Positions 15,817-25,371 of a stretch of 64,000 bases of DNA are shown here, piece after piece; positions within the stretch are counted from its first letter, which is position 1, and each line of letters starts with the position of its first letter. The notes under the pieces were generated by a model. That model was given only the letters and a program-made list of their open reading frames with translations, ran no database searches and was not told the origin of the DNA. The translations under genes and the position numbers were made by a program. Source of the stretch: Erysipelotrichaceae bacterium. Lineage in GTDB: Bacteria; Bacillota_I; Bacilli_A; Erysipelotrichales; Erysipelotrichaceae. The DNA lies in assembly GCA_017512285.1 (NCBI GenBank), contig JAFWGU010000019.1, positions 42,247 through 106,246 on the forward strand, given 5' to 3'.

Positions 15817-16795
15817 TTCCTCCGCCTCATTGAGTGAACTTCAGTGGCTGTTACTGGCCAGGATGCTGGAACGCAATTACAGCGTCAGGGATGCCTTTGA
15901 GTCACTGTCAAGGACCTATCCTTCAAGCAGGGCCATAAGAAACATATGTTCAGGGCTGAAAGAGGGGATAAGTCTCGCCAGACTGCTAGGCAGCTCACCC
16001 TTTGAAAGGGAGCTTTCGTTCTACGTTGATTTTCTCTCTTTGGATAAGAGCATAATGGTAGTCAGCAGGCAGCTGAAGAAGGAAAAGACGATCGTCAGCC
16101 GTTTTGCCGGCAAGATTGGGTATCAGGTAATGCTGTTACTGGCATCATTCGGCTTGCTGTTTCTGTTTTCGCAGATCGTTCTGCCCAACATGATGAGCAT
16201 GCTGGCGCTGGCTGATGAAAGAAGTGAGTCGGTAATGGCGGTATTCCGGGTGATGAACATAATAAGGGACGTTCTTATGATACTAATTGTCCTTTTCGTT
16301 CTCTTTGTGCTGTACATAATCATCAGGAAGAGGGAGAACTATCTCTGGGTATATCTGCATCACCATGGCCTCGACAGGCCGCTTAAGGTCTATGCCACGT
16401 ACCGTTTTGTCATCAGGCTTAACTGCATGCTGGAAAACGGAATAAGTCTCATAGATGCCCTTAACGTGCTCAGGCATGATGACAGTACAAGGATGGTGAA
16501 CCTGCTCGCACATCATTTCGATGAAGTGCTGCTGAACGGGGTGGATTTTGAAAAGAGTCTGGACATGGCCTATTTTGATGATGATTTCCACTCTCTGTGT
16601 CTACTGGGTATAAGAAGCGATGACTTCAATCAGGCTCTGGAAGACTATGAGTACATGGTTGAACTGAAACTGGACAGAATCCTGACGAGACTTTCCGGCG
16701 TGATTCAGGCAGTCTGCTACCTGTTTGTGGCAGCGGTCATTACCATGGGATATCAGGTACTGTTACTGCCGTTACAGCTCTTGCAGGAGTATTAG
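15776..16795 (+). CDS. comGB: Competence pilus platform protein ComGB
   Basis: Polytopic inner-membrane platform (T2SF family) that links the ATPase to the pseudopilins; about 340 residues. Hydrophobic segments lie in the middle (two close together) and at the C-terminus (YLFVAAVITMGYQVLLL). The frame overlaps comGA. I place the start at TTG 15776, which has GGAGG at 15765-15769 with 6-nt spacing; an ATG at 15743 lies in frame but lacks a usable site, and a further TTG is at 15830. The N-terminus is thus uncertain by about 30 residues. Confidence 0.85.
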   Translation: MPGQSVTRSLRKRSSSASLSELQWLLLARMLERNYSVRDAFESLSRTYPSSRAIRNICSGLKEGISLARLLGSSPFERELSFYVDFLSLDKSIMVVSRQLKKEKTIVSRFAGKIGYQVMLLLASFGLLFLFSQIVLPNMMSMLALADERSESVMAVFRVMNIIRDVLMILIVLFVLFVLYIIIRKRENYLWVYLHHHGLDRPLKVYATYRFVIRLNCMLENGISLIDALNVLRHDDSTRMVNLLAHHFDEVLLNGVDFEKSLDMAYFDDDFHSLCLLGIRSDDFNQALEDYEYMVELKLDRILTRLSGVIQAVCYLFVAAVITMGYQVLLLPLQLLQEY

Positions 16796-16798
16796 CTT

Positions 16799-17092
16799 AT
16801 GAAAAAGGGATTTACTGTATTGGAAATGATTCTTGTTCTCACGGTGGTTTCCATCATCGTTCTGGTAACTGTTCCCAACATTGCCCAGAAGAAGTAAGTC
16901 ATCAACAACGTCGGCTGCAAGGCTCTGTTGGAAATCGTCAACGGTCAGATATTGATGTATGAACTCAATACCGGAGAGCAGCCTGGCAGCGTGGAGGATC
17001 TGGTCAGTGAAGATTATCTTACCGAAGACCAGTGCCACTGTCCAAATGGCGACTACATTCACATTGAAGACGGTCAGGCGGTTGCCTCTTAG
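16799..17092 (+). pseudogene. comGC: comGC, major competence pseudopilin, interrupted by an in-frame TAA
   Basis: ComGC is the main subunit of the competence pseudopilus. The ATG at 16799 opens a prepilin: MKKG then FTVLEMILVLTVVSIIVLV, with cleavage after Gly. After PNIAQKK an in-frame TAA occurs at 16895-16897, codon 33. The frame then stays open through VINNVGCKALLEIVNGQ, YELNTGEQPGSVEDL and CHCPNGDY, all typical ComGC, to TAG at 17090-17092. Total length (97 codons) matches the family, so one base, probably CAA to TAA, breaks it. The other six comG genes are open. Either this is a real nonsense mutation, a sequence error, or readthrough. Confidence 0.85.
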
Positions 17093-17396
17093 AGGTTTCA
17101 CCTTTGCGGAAAGCATGCTGGTGCTTCTTATTCTGACGGTTATGATGTCACTGACGGCAAAAACGGTAATGCCTTACAATGACGAGTCTGACGCCGCAAG
17201 GGTAATGGAAGGCATCACGATGGCTCAGATCGAGGCAATAAGGACGGATGATTATGCTGATTATGACAATGACGCTCACGACATTCACGTGACCTTCAAC
17301 CACAGGGGAAATGTCCTGCTGGCTGGCAGCTTTACGGTCGGCGGGAAGGACATAATAGTGTCGTTAGGAACAGGGAGGGTATATGTCAGGCCATAA
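17082..17396 (+). CDS. comGD: Minor competence pseudopilin ComGD
   Basis: A 104-residue pseudopilin. The short leader MPLRG is followed by FTFAESMLVLLILTVMMSL, with cleavage after Gly5 by the prepilin peptidase and Glu at position +5. The start is a TTG at 17082, overlapping the comGC end by 11 bases; a longer in-frame ATG at 16959 lies inside comGC and would put an unrelated 41 residues before the leader. The C-terminal part is soluble and ends GRVYVRP. It is named by operon position and prepilin motif. Confidence 0.8.
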   Translation: MPLRGFTFAESMLVLLILTVMMSLTAKTVMPYNDESDAARVMEGITMAQIEAIRTDDYADYDNDAHDIHVTFNHRGNVLLAGSFTVGGKDIIVSLGTGRVYVRP

Positions 17397-17643
17397 GGGA
17401 ATGATTTTGATGGACGCCATGCTGGGACTACTGATCATATCAATAACGGCTTCTCTGATATATGGCGCATCATCACTAAGAAACAGTGTTGAATTTGAAA
17501 CTGCCAGTGAAGAGATGGAAGAACTGTGGAGAGACGAGGACTATCTGGAAATATACGATCCGGCGGAACCGGTAATACCCCAAGAGGCGGTGGAACTGTT
17601 GCCGCAGCTGGAAACCGGTCAGGATTTACCGTTGTTGAACTGA
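17383..17643 (+). CDS. comGE: Competence pseudopilin-like protein ComGE
   Basis: An 86-residue product with MSGHKG followed by MILMDAMLGLLIISITASL, the prepilin layout, and an acidic C-terminal half rich in Glu. The ATG at 17383 overlaps comGD by 14 bases and has GGGAGGG upstream. ComGE proteins diverge strongly, so the assignment rests on position and the leader. Its last 118 bases also encode the first part of the comGF frame. Confidence 0.72.
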   Translation: MSGHKGMILMDAMLGLLIISITASLIYGASSLRNSVEFETASEEMEELWRDEDYLEIYDPAEPVIPQEAVELLPQLETGQDLPLLN

Positions 17644-18005
17644 TGGTCGCCCTGATGGCGGTAACCCTGCTGGCAAATCTGATCTATCCGACAGTCAGGA
17701 GTCTGATTGAACTGAAAAGGGAGCTGAAGGTTGATTATCAGGATGAGATCGGAATCTATCAGCTTCAGATCACCCTGGCAGTCAACGACATTACCAATGT
17801 CACCTCAGAAAGCATCACCTACCGCAGTGCAGACAGTAACTGCATCATCCGAATTCTTAACGGCAAGCTCATAAGTCAGCCGGGTACCGTGGATTACATT
17901 CACGGCATCGATGAATGTTCTTTTGAGGTGATTGACGACATCGTCTATCTGAATTTTAGCAGAGACAGAAGGGAGTGCTGGCCGATTGCCTACTACAGTC
18001 CGTAA
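17526..18005 (+). CDS. comGF: Competence pseudopilin-like protein ComGF
   Basis: The recognisable part begins NRSG followed by FTVVELMVALMAVTLLANL, a prepilin motif, then a soluble domain. The only usual start codon upstream is GTG at 17526, which gives a 33-residue basic, Gly-rich leader read from within comGE in another frame. A GGAAG sits just before it. A non-standard start closer to the motif is possible. The overlap of 118 bases with comGE is large even for comG operons. Confidence 0.72.
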   Translation: MERRGLSGNIRSGGTGNTPRGGGTVAAAGNRSGFTVVELMVALMAVTLLANLIYPTVRSLIELKRELKVDYQDEIGIYQLQITLAVNDITNVTSESITYRSADSNCIIRILNGKLISQPGTVDYIHGIDECSFEVIDDIVYLNFSRDRRECWPIAYYSP

Positions 18006-18339
18006 AGGCTTCATATCCTTTTATCTGTGCATGATCCTTGCGGTCACACTGGCAGTGGTTTCCTCACTGTGTACATCGGTAAGAGACTACCACGAGTTTG
18101 CCAGAGACAGTGATGCAATGAGGATCATGAACCGCATGGAAATTCTTTGCGTAAACAGAGTAAAGAAAAAACTCAGAGCGTATGAGGAGGAAGACGAGAA
18201 CATCTGTCTGGGTGAGTGCGAGGCATCGATCCGCTACGACGATACAACGGTAACAATAACCATTGAGTACGGTCAGTTTACCAGAACCCGCGTGCTTGAG
18301 TTTGACGACATTACAGACATCGTTTCCAGTTATCGTTAA
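17986..18339 (+). CDS. comGG: Competence pseudopilin-like protein ComGG
   Basis: A 117-residue product starting at TTG 17986 with GGGAG at 17971. The leader MPTTVRKG is followed by FISFYLCMILAVTLAVVSS, a prepilin-type segment without the usual Glu5, as seen in ComGG. The soluble part has several Cys and many charged residues. It ends the operon; the terminator stem starts on the stop codon region. Confidence 0.72.
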   Translation: MPTTVRKGFISFYLCMILAVTLAVVSSLCTSVRDYHEFARDSDAMRIMNRMEILCVNRVKKKLRAYEEEDENICLGECEASIRYDDTTVTITIEYGQFTRTRVLEFDDITDIVSSYR

Positions 18340-18362
18340 CCATGGATTTTTCCATGGTTTTC
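18338..18362 (+). terminator. Intrinsic terminator of the comG operon
   Basis: AACCATGGA pairs with TCCATGGTT around TTTT, followed by TTC. The T tail is short. Confidence 0.72.
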
Positions 18363-18408
18363 GGCCTTCTGGCATTGTTAAAATATTGTTTAATATATCT
18401 TATTTTTT

Positions 18409-18417
18409 TGTTATAAT
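18409..18417 (+). promoter_or_regulatory. Extended -10 promoter of efp
   Basis: TGTTATAAT (hexamer 18412-18417) in an AT-rich stretch; no clear -35, as is common with the TGn extension. Confidence 0.6.
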
Positions 18418-18481
18418 GACTATGTATATCATGCGATAAGTGTCTTTTCGCGTGGAAAAATAACACAGGAGGTTTATGTTC

Positions 18482-19039
18482 ATGATTCTTGTCAATGATT
18501 TGAAACCAGGAACAACTTTCATTTACGAAGGAAATATTTATATTACACTGAGCACATCCCTCAATAAGACTGCCATGCGTCAGATGGTTGTAAAGGCTCA
18601 TGCCAAGGACATGAGAACGGGAACGATCAAGGACGTTGTATTTACAGGCGGAGATAAGGTTGAGGAAGCTCTGGTTGATAAGAGTGAGATGCAGTATCTT
18701 TACGATGCCGGCGATGAACTGGTATTCATGGATACTACGACATATGACCAGATTGAGATTCCAAAGAGCAATCTTGAATGGGAACTCAATTTCCTGAAGC
18801 CGAATGAGAATGTCAACATCACCAGCTATGAAGGTGAGATTCTGGGTATCTCATTACCGGATAAGGTAACATTAAGGGTCGCTGAAGCTGAACAGGCCGT
18901 AAAGGGCGATACAGCTACAAGCGCATCAAAGAACGCTGTTCTGGAGACAGGCTGGCAGGTTAAGGTGCCGCTGTTCATTGAACAGGATGAACTGATCGTA
19001 GTAAGCACAGCTGACGGTAAATACTGCGGACGTGCTTAA
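18482..19039 (+). CDS. efp: Elongation factor P
   Basis: EF-P enters the ribosomal E site and rescues ribosomes stalled at polyproline. The 185-residue product has the three-domain layout; the end contains VPLFIEQDELIVVSTADGKYCGRA in part, the usual final strand. The tip loop of domain I reads SLNKTAMRQM with Lys29 at the place normally modified. I chose ATG 18482 because AGGAGG (18467-18472) is 9 nt away, while ATG 18476 is only 3 nt away. The protein after it is strongly Glu/Pro-rich but efp is essential housekeeping, so the neighbourhood alone does not link the two. Confidence 0.94.
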   Translation: MILVNDLKPGTTFIYEGNIYITLSTSLNKTAMRQMVVKAHAKDMRTGTIKDVVFTGGDKVEEALVDKSEMQYLYDAGDELVFMDTTTYDQIEIPKSNLEWELNFLKPNENVNITSYEGEILGISLPDKVTLRVAEAEQAVKGDTATSASKNAVLETGWQVKVPLFIEQDELIVVSTADGKYCGRA

Positions 19040-19077
19040 TTGACTGATGGGGTTCCTATTGGAGGAATTTTGAATTA

Positions 19078-22000
19078 ATGGATGGCAGAAGCAGAATGAA
19101 CAGGTACCAGGATCTGCGCAGAAGAGTAGCTGGTGAAAGCGAAGGCTCTACTGTTCCCAGAAACGGTACGGTAAGGGACAGCTCCTATAACCTGCGGCAT
19201 TCCCGCGGTGGAGTTTCTTCAGGTGACGTCTTTAATGACGACACCGGCAGTCTGAATACGAGAGTAACGAGAAATCTGACGACTGATTATGATGAGATGC
19301 TCAGAGAACAGGAAGAGTTCCTGAGATCCCTGGAAGAACAGTTTGACGTTTTCAAGAATACCGGCTCTTTTTCAACTGTCAGAGAAGAAAGCGCTGGGGA
19401 AGTTCAGGCTTTTGATGATGCCATCCCGTCAGAACCAAAGCTTCCGGATGAGGAACCCGTAATTGAAGAAACCTCAGAAGCAGAACCTGAAACAGTAGAA
19501 GAGCCGGTGATCGAAGAGGAAGTCACTGAAGCAGAAACTGTTGAAGAGGAGACAGTTGAGGAAACTGCTGAATCTGAACAGTCTGTTGAAACACTTGCAA
19601 TTGAACCGGAAGAAGAAGTTCAGGAAACAGTAACTGAAGAAGAAGCAGCTGAAGAAACTGAACAGCCTGCTGAAGAATCTTCGGAGGAAGAAATCAATGA
19701 AACCGAACCTGAGGAGACTGAAGAGCCTGAGGCAGAAAGTGAAGAGATAGAACTGCCTTTGCAGGAGCAGGAAACTGATGAAATAGCAGAAGAGATTTCT
19801 GAAGCAATTGAAGAACTTGCTGAAGAACCTGAAGCAGCTGAAGAGGAAACTGAACAGGAATCGGAGACATCCGAAGAAGAAATTCATGAGGAAAAAATAC
19901 AGGAAGAAGAGCCTGTAAAGGAACATGAGGAAGAACTGACTGAACCCGAAGTAACTGAATCTGTGACTGAGGAAGAGATTCGGAAGTTCTTTGAGGAATC
20001 AGATTCTTTCGAGGAAACATCTGATGATGAGGAAACAGTCCCCAGTGATGCTGACTTTGACAACAGATTTGGCTTAAGCAGCGAGCATGAGGACTTCAAT
20101 GAGATACTCGACTCACTGAAGGTCGAAGATGATGTCATTGACAACACCTACATGTCACTTGACATGCCTTGGACAAACAGACAGACAAATGAACCGTTTG
20201 ATTTCTTTGAGGAAAAGAAGGAAGAAACAGTGTCAGAACCTGTCCATACCCAGAAGCTGCCGAGAGTATCAAGTGTATTTGGGCCAATGGACGGCATTAA
20301 GAACACGGGTTACGATGATCCGATGTATGATCTGCACAGCTACAACACGTTTGTTTCAAATGAGACTGAAACTGAAGTAGAAGATGACTATAAACTCATT
20401 GAGCCAGAGAAGGCAACAGAGCAGCTGAACGAAAATGACAAGGAAGAAGTTGAAATAGTTAAGGATGCATATCCTGACCTGATTCCACAGATTCCGAATG
20501 AATACAAACCCAGTGAATATGCAGAAGATCCTATCGTGCCGGTCGTTGAAGAAACGATGCAGAACTTCGATGAACCTGAGGAAAGGATGATCGAAGAGAT
20601 CGTCAATGAAAATGAACTGGCTGATTACGAAGAGCATTCTGAAGAGAACGCTCCTGCAGAAAGGCTTGATCTTATTATCGATGAGCCAGTCAGAGAAGAA
20701 GCGGAAGAAAGAACAGAAATCGAGGAAGCACCACTGGCTGAAACAACAGATTATTCAGAAGAGGAACTGTCACCTATCATTGGAGACTACGCTCTGGAAT
20801 TCATGAAGCAGAATGACGTTGGAATTCCGGAAAGAAGTGAATTCACAGATACATTTGCCGATTTTATCAGCAACATGAATGCAGAGAACGGGAAAGAAGA
20901 ATCTGAGGTTCATGAAGAGAAAGCACAGCCTGAAATTGATGAGGATATCATTCAGGAAGATGACGATGAAGAACTGTACAGAGATCTTCTGGAAGAAACA
21001 TCGAGCGATTTTAATGAAGACATGTTCTTCAACCGAAAGAGAGAGGAACCTGTCATTATCGAAGAATCTCAGTTGGATATGGACATTCAACAGGATCCGC
21101 AGATTGAAACAGATGAACCGGCGGAGACAGAAAAACCGCTGGTAGAAATAAATGAGATTGAATCTGAGGATTCACAAGAGTTAAGGGAAGGTACTGTTGA
21201 ACAGCAACAGTTAGAAATAATTGATGAGGCTTCACAAGAAGCAGTCCAACATGAAGAGGGTCAAGATATTATGGATAATGATCAGGTAAATTACGAAGAA
21301 AAAACTCCAGAGCAGGAAATCAGTTTTGATGACATGTATGTAGAACCGCTGGACATTGCGGTTGACGACTACTATACAGAATTTGAGTACAAAGCTGACG
21401 CAGCTGACGAACTTATCAGCGATGCTGCCGTTGATGAAATCATTTCAGAGCCGGAATCTGAACAGACGGCTGAAAAGATAACCGAAGCTGCCGATGATGC
21501 CGTTGAAGCAGAACCGGAGGTTCAGGAAAACGTTGATGAACCAGCGTTGGAAGAAGAGCCGGTTAGCGAGGAAGAAGTGTCCGCATTCGATTTCCATCCT
21601 GTAGAAGAAGTTCAGGAAACTGAACCGGAAATTACTGAACCTGAGGAATACAGTGAACAGCCTGCAGAGGCTGAAGAACCGGCTGAACAGCCTGAAGAAT
21701 TCGTTGAGGAATCTGTAGAAGTCGAAGAGCCGGTTGAGGAATCAACTGAGCAGCCGGAGGACTTCGCGGAAGAACCAATTGAACAGCCTGTACAGGAAAC
21801 TGAATTCGAAGGCATTCCGGATGTTGAGGAAGAATTCGTAGAACCGTTTGTAGAATATGCTGAACCACAGCAGTTAATACAGGAAGAACCAGCTGAATTC
21901 GCGGAATCAGCAGCTGAGCAGCAGCCTGATGAAGAGCCTGTCGAATACACTGAACCTGCTGAAGAAATGCAGGAGGAACCTGCCGAATTCACAGAACCAG

Positions 22001-23367
22001 TTGAAGAACCGGCAGAATTCACGGAAACAGTTGAGGAAATACAGGAAGAACCAGCAGAATATGCTGAACCTGTTGAAGAAACACAGGAGGAACCTATGGA
22101 ATACGTTGAACCTGCAGAGGAAGCTAAGGAAGAACCTGTTGAAGAAAAGACTGAGGAACCAGTATTCAGCTTTGACTTCAATGATCAGCCGGAAGAGCCT
22201 GCTGAAGAGAAGATCGATCTGCCATTTGAGAATGCCGCAGTTAAGAAACCACAGTATGATCTGGGCGTTAACGTAAGACCGTTCAACATTGAAAGAACGA
22301 CACCTCAGCCGGCAGAAACAAAATCATCAGACGTTCCTGAATATGATTTCAGCATTGATGATGAACTGAATGACATGGAAGACATGTTCAGCAGTGAACC
22401 TCTGGAAGACAGCTACAATGACGTAGAGAAGATCCTGAGAGATGTCAAGGCATACAACATTGCCCACGGCATCAGAAATGCCGAGGATACTCAGGTCAAC
22501 ATTATGGCTGAATTAAGACAGAAGGAAGCCAAGGAAGCAGAAGCCGCGAAGGTCGTTGAAGAAAAGAAACCTGCCAGAGGAGGCATCTTTGCCGGATTCT
22601 TCAATGCAAATGACGATGACGATGAAGGCTATGAAGCTGATAATCCTGTAACGGAGCCTGATGTGCCAGTGTTTGAATTTACCGATTTCGAAGAACCGGA
22701 GACTGAAGAGCCTGAATTCAAAATTGAAGAACCGGCATATGAAGCAAAAGAACCTGTTAAGGAAATAGAACAGCCATTCATGGAAGTTGAAAAGCCGTCC
22801 GTAGAAGCTGAAGAGCCAGTCATGGAACCTGAAGTCAAGGTTGAAGAACCTGTTAGGGAAGTAGAAGAACCTGTCAGAGAAAAAGACATTAAGGCTGAAG
22901 AAACGGAAGTCAGCGTTGATGAACCTGTACATAAGGAAGAAGAAGCCAGCGAGTCTGCTTCCACTGCTTTGACAGATCTCAACTTCAATGAAGAGTATGC
23001 TCTCGATGAAGACGAAAGCTTCTATGAACTTGACAGTACACCTGTTGTTGCTCCGGCAATGGCGCCTGAATATCAGCCGCAGTTACAGAGACAGGAATCT
23101 GATTCAACCAGAGAGAACAGAGAGCATCTGAATGAGCTGACTCAGAAGATTGAGATGGAACGTGAACTGCGTCAGGAAATGTTTGAACAGACACAGCAGC
23201 TGAAACTGCAGGTATCTGAATATGAAAATGAGCTGAACGATGTCAACAACAACGTCAGCAGAACCAACAGGATACTGAACGTCGTACTGACACTGCTCAT
23301 CATCGCATTATTCGTAATCATCGTAATCATTGGATTCTTCTTTGCTCAGGAAAGAGGCTTAATATAG
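19078..23367 (+). CDS. Very large Glu-rich, repetitive, tail-anchored membrane protein of unknown function
   Basis: I do not recognise this 1429-residue protein. Residues 1-80 are basic and Arg-rich (MNRYQDLRRRV). Most of the rest is acidic, low-complexity sequence made of Glu, Pro, Val, Ala and Thr, with degenerate EEPAE/VEEP units densest at about 900-1030. Short non-repetitive islands interrupt it: about 393-425 (LPRVSSVFGPMDGIKNTGYD), 571-601 (YALEFMKQNDVGIPERSEF), 1058-1160 (VNVRPFNIERTTPQP, VEKILRDVKAYNIAHGI). Residues 1341-1398 look like a coiled coil and 1402-1422 a single membrane segment with four residues after it. It would be a cytoplasmic, probably disordered polymer anchored by its C-terminus. 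GGAGGA is 11 nt upstream; ATG 19096 is an alternative start. Confidence 0.85.
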   Translation: MDGRSRMNRYQDLRRRVAGESEGSTVPRNGTVRDSSYNLRHSRGGVSSGDVFNDDTGSLNTRVTRNLTTDYDEMLREQEEFLRSLEEQFDVFKNTGSFSTVREESAGEVQAFDDAIPSEPKLPDEEPVIEETSEAEPETVEEPVIEEEVTEAETVEEETVEETAESEQSVETLAIEPEEEVQETVTEEEAAEETEQPAEESSEEEINETEPEETEEPEAESEEIELPLQEQETDEIAEEISEAIEELAEEPEAAEEETEQESETSEEEIHEEKIQEEEPVKEHEEELTEPEVTESVTEEEIRKFFEESDSFEETSDDEETVPSDADFDNRFGLSSEHEDFNEILDSLKVEDDVIDNTYMSLDMPWTNRQTNEPFDFFEEKKEETVSEPVHTQKLPRVSSVFGPMDGIKNTGYDDPMYDLHSYNTFVSNETETEVEDDYKLIEPEKATEQLNENDKEEVEIVKDAYPDLIPQIPNEYKPSEYAEDPIVPVVEETMQNFDEPEERMIEEIVNENELADYEEHSEENAPAERLDLIIDEPVREEAEERTEIEEAPLAETTDYSEEELSPIIGDYALEFMKQNDVGIPERSEFTDTFADFISNMNAENGKEESEVHEEKAQPEIDEDIIQEDDDEELYRDLLEETSSDFNEDMFFNRKREEPVIIEESQLDMDIQQDPQIETDEPAETEKPLVEINEIESEDSQELREGTVEQQQLEIIDEASQEAVQHEEGQDIMDNDQVNYEEKTPEQEISFDDMYVEPLDIAVDDYYTEFEYKADAADELISDAAVDEIISEPESEQTAEKITEAADDAVEAEPEVQENVDEPALEEEPVSEEEVSAFDFHPVEEVQETEPEITEPEEYSEQPAEAEEPAEQPEEFVEESVEVEEPVEESTEQPEDFAEEPIEQPVQETEFEGIPDVEEEFVEPFVEYAEPQQLIQEEPAEFAESAAEQQPDEEPVEYTEPAEEMQEEPAEFTEPVEEPAEFTETVEEIQEEPAEYAEPVEETQEEPMEYVEPAEEAKEEPVEEKTEEPVFSFDFNDQPEEPAEEKIDLPFENAAVKKPQYDLGVNVRPFNIERTTPQPAETKSSDVPEYDFSIDDELNDMEDMFSSEPLEDSYNDVEKILRDVKAYNIAHGIRNAEDTQVNIMAELRQKEAKEAEAAKVVEEKKPARGGIFAGFFNANDDDDEGYEADNPVTEPDVPVFEFTDFEEPETEEPEFKIEEPAYEAKEPVKEIEQPFMEVEKPSVEAEEPVMEPEVKVEEPVREVEEPVREKDIKAEETEVSVDEPVHKEEEASESASTALTDLNFNEEYALDEDESFYELDSTPVVAPAMAPEYQPQLQRQESDSTRENREHLNELTQKIEMERELRQEMFEQTQQLKLQVSEYENELNDVNNNVSRTNRILNVVLTLLIIALFVIIVIIGFFFAQERGLI

Positions 23368-23387
23368 AAAACAGGGGTGGTGATCTC

Positions 23388-24050
23388 ATGGACAGAAAGA
23401 TCAATATCGCCATAGATGGGCCAAGCGCATCTGGCAAGAGCACAATAGCCAAGAGGCTGTGCAGAGAGTTGGGTTACAAGCATCTTGATACAGGTGCAAT
23501 GTATCGCTGTGTAGCTCTCAAGGTTTCAAGGACTGGGATCAATTATAAAGATAAGGCAGCCATGAAGCAGCTGCTGGACAACATAGACATTGACTTTACC
23601 CCAAGGGGTAAGGTGCTGCTTGATGGCGAGGATGTTTCCTCTGCAATCAGAACTAACGAGATCTCAATGCTGGCATCTGACGTGTCCACTCAGCTGGCAG
23701 TCAGGCAGCATCTCGTAAAGTTGCAGCAGGAGATGTCCAAAAATAAGGGGTACGTAATGGATGGCAGAGACATTGGAACTGTTGTCCTTCCTGATGCCGA
23801 AGTAAAGATCTTCATGACGGCATCAGCAGAAACCAGAGCTCAGAGAAGATACCTCGAAAACAAGGAAAGAGGCATCAAGAGCAATCTGAGAGCTCTGAAG
23901 CAGGAGATCATAGAAAGAGATTATCAGGATACTCACCGTACGCATTCACCGTTGAAGAAGGCGGACGATGCCATCGAGATCGATACGTCAGACATGACCA
24001 TCGTTCAGGTTACCGATGAGATCCTGAAGATAGTTGAAAGTAAACTGTAG
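23388..24050 (+). CDS. cmk: Cytidylate kinase
   Basis: Cmk phosphorylates CMP and dCMP. The 220-residue product has the P-loop GPSASGKST at residues 11-19, [11 protein letters not shown], a [15 protein letters not shown] block and [13 protein letters not shown]. All are standard for bacterial Cmk. GGGGTGGTGA precedes the ATG. It heads the cmk-der-gpsA-hup group, with der 13 bases downstream. Confidence 0.96.
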   Translation: MDRKINIAIDGPSASGKSTIAKRLCRELGYKHLDTGAMYRCVALKVSRTGINYKDKAAMKQLLDNIDIDFTPRGKVLLDGEDVSSAIRTNEISMLASDVSTQLAVRQHLVKLQQEMSKNKGYVMDGRDIGTVVLPDAEVKIFMTASAETRAQRRYLENKERGIKSNLRALKQEIIERDYQDTHRTHSPLKKADDAIEIDTSDMTIVQVTDEILKIVESKL

Positions 24051-24063
24051 GGAGTGTGAGATT

Positions 24064-25371
24064 ATGCTGATTGGAACAGTTGCTATCGTCGGACGTCCCA
24101 ATGTAGGCAAATCAACCGTGTTTAATCGAATGATTGGAGAAAGGGTTTCAATCGTTGATGACACACCTGGAGTAACTCGAGACAGAATTTATGGAAAATG
24201 CGAATGGTTGACCAAGGTTTTTAATGTCATCGATACAGGTGGATTACAAATCGCTGATCAACCTTTTCAAATAGAGATCAAGGCACAGGTTGAGGTTGCC
24301 ATTGAGGAAGCCGATACCGTCGTGATGCTGTGCAACGGCAAGGATGGAGTCACGGATGATGACATCTTCATTGCCAGAATGCTGCAGAAATCTGATAAGA
24401 AGGTCATTCTTGCGGTCAATAAGATCGATGACGTTTCCTATCAGGCAAACATCTATGAATTCTATAAGCTGGGCTTGGGTGATCCGATTGCGATAAGCGG
24501 TGTGCATGGTATTGGCATCGGTGACTTGCTTGATGCGATAGTTGAATCATTTGACGGGGAGCCCGTAAATGACTATGCAGGAATGATTTCCTTTGCCGTG
24601 ATCGGCAGGCCAAACGTTGGCAAGAGTTCTCTGGTCAACGCCATGCTGAATCAGCAGAGAGTAATCGTATCCAGCATTGAAGGTACGACAAGAGATGCCA
24701 TCGATACGCCGTTTGAACGTGACGGCAAGCATTATGTCGTGGTTGATACGGCCGGCATCCGCAAGAAGGGCAAGGTCTACGAGGAAGTAGAGAAATACTC
24801 AGTTTTAAGAGCAATGAAGGCAATTGACAAATGTGACGTTGCCCTGTTTGTGCTGGATGGCTCAACGGGCATCACTGAACAGGACAAGCACGTTGCCGGG
24901 TACGCCAAGGAAGCCGGTAAGGGTGTCATCATTGTTTACAACAAGTGGGACCTGGTTGAAAAGGATCAGAATACCATGGATAAGATAACCAAGCAGATCA
25001 GACAGGAATTCCTGTATCTTGACTATGCTCCGGTCGCCTTTGTTTCGGCGAAGAATAAGTCAAGGATCAATACGCTTTTCCCGTTGATCGACGAGGTATA
25101 TGACTACGGTCAGACAAGAGTATCTACAGCCCTGCTTAATGAAGTAATCAACGATGCAATGGTCACTACGCCACCGCCTGCCCATAACGGACGCAAGCTG
25201 AAGATCAACTATGCATCCCAGGTAGCCGTGGCACCGCCAACCTTCGTACTGTTCGTCAATGACCCTGAACTTCTGCATTTCTCATATCAGAGATATCTGG
25301 AGAACAGACTGAGAGATGCCTTTGGATTTGACGGCAACCCGATCAAGATATTAGCGAGGAAGAAGAACTGA
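24064..25371 (+). CDS. der: Ribosome assembly GTPase Der (EngA)
   Basis: Der has two tandem GTPase domains and a KH domain and acts in 50S assembly. The 435-residue product shows the first P-loop GRPNVGKST (residues 10-18) with DTPG and NKID, the second GRPNVGKSS (about 180) with DTAG and NKWD, and a C-terminal KH-like domain with [15 protein letters not shown] chose ATG 24064 with GGGAGTG upstream, not the in-frame ATG 24034 inside cmk. The gpsA ATG overlaps its stop. Confidence 0.96.
   Translation: MLIGTVAIVGRPNVGKSTVFNRMIGERVSIVDDTPGVTRDRIYGKCEWLTKVFNVIDTGGLQIADQPFQIEIKAQVEVAIEEADTVVMLCNGKDGVTDDDIFIARMLQKSDKKVILAVNKIDDVSYQANIYEFYKLGLGDPIAISGVHGIGIGDLLDAIVESFDGEPVNDYAGMISFAVIGRPNVGKSSLVNAMLNQQRVIVSSIEGTTRDAIDTPFERDGKHYVVVDTAGIRKKGKVYEEVEKYSVLRAMKAIDKCDVALFVLDGSTGITEQDKHVAGYAKEAGKGVIIVYNKWDLVEKDQNTMDKITKQIRQEFLYLDYAPVAFVSAKNKSRINTLFPLIDEVYDYGQTRVSTALLNEVINDAMVTTPPPAHNGRKLKINYASQVAVAPPTFVLFVNDPELLHFSYQRYLENRLRDAFGFDGNPIKILARKKN

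Noticed and set aside
21612..22181. Long minus-strand frame rich in Ser, Gly and Thr opposite the acidic protein
   Set aside because: It is the antisense of GAA/GAG- and CCT-rich repeats, has no ribosome site, and several similar frames occur along the same gene (for example 19474-19926).
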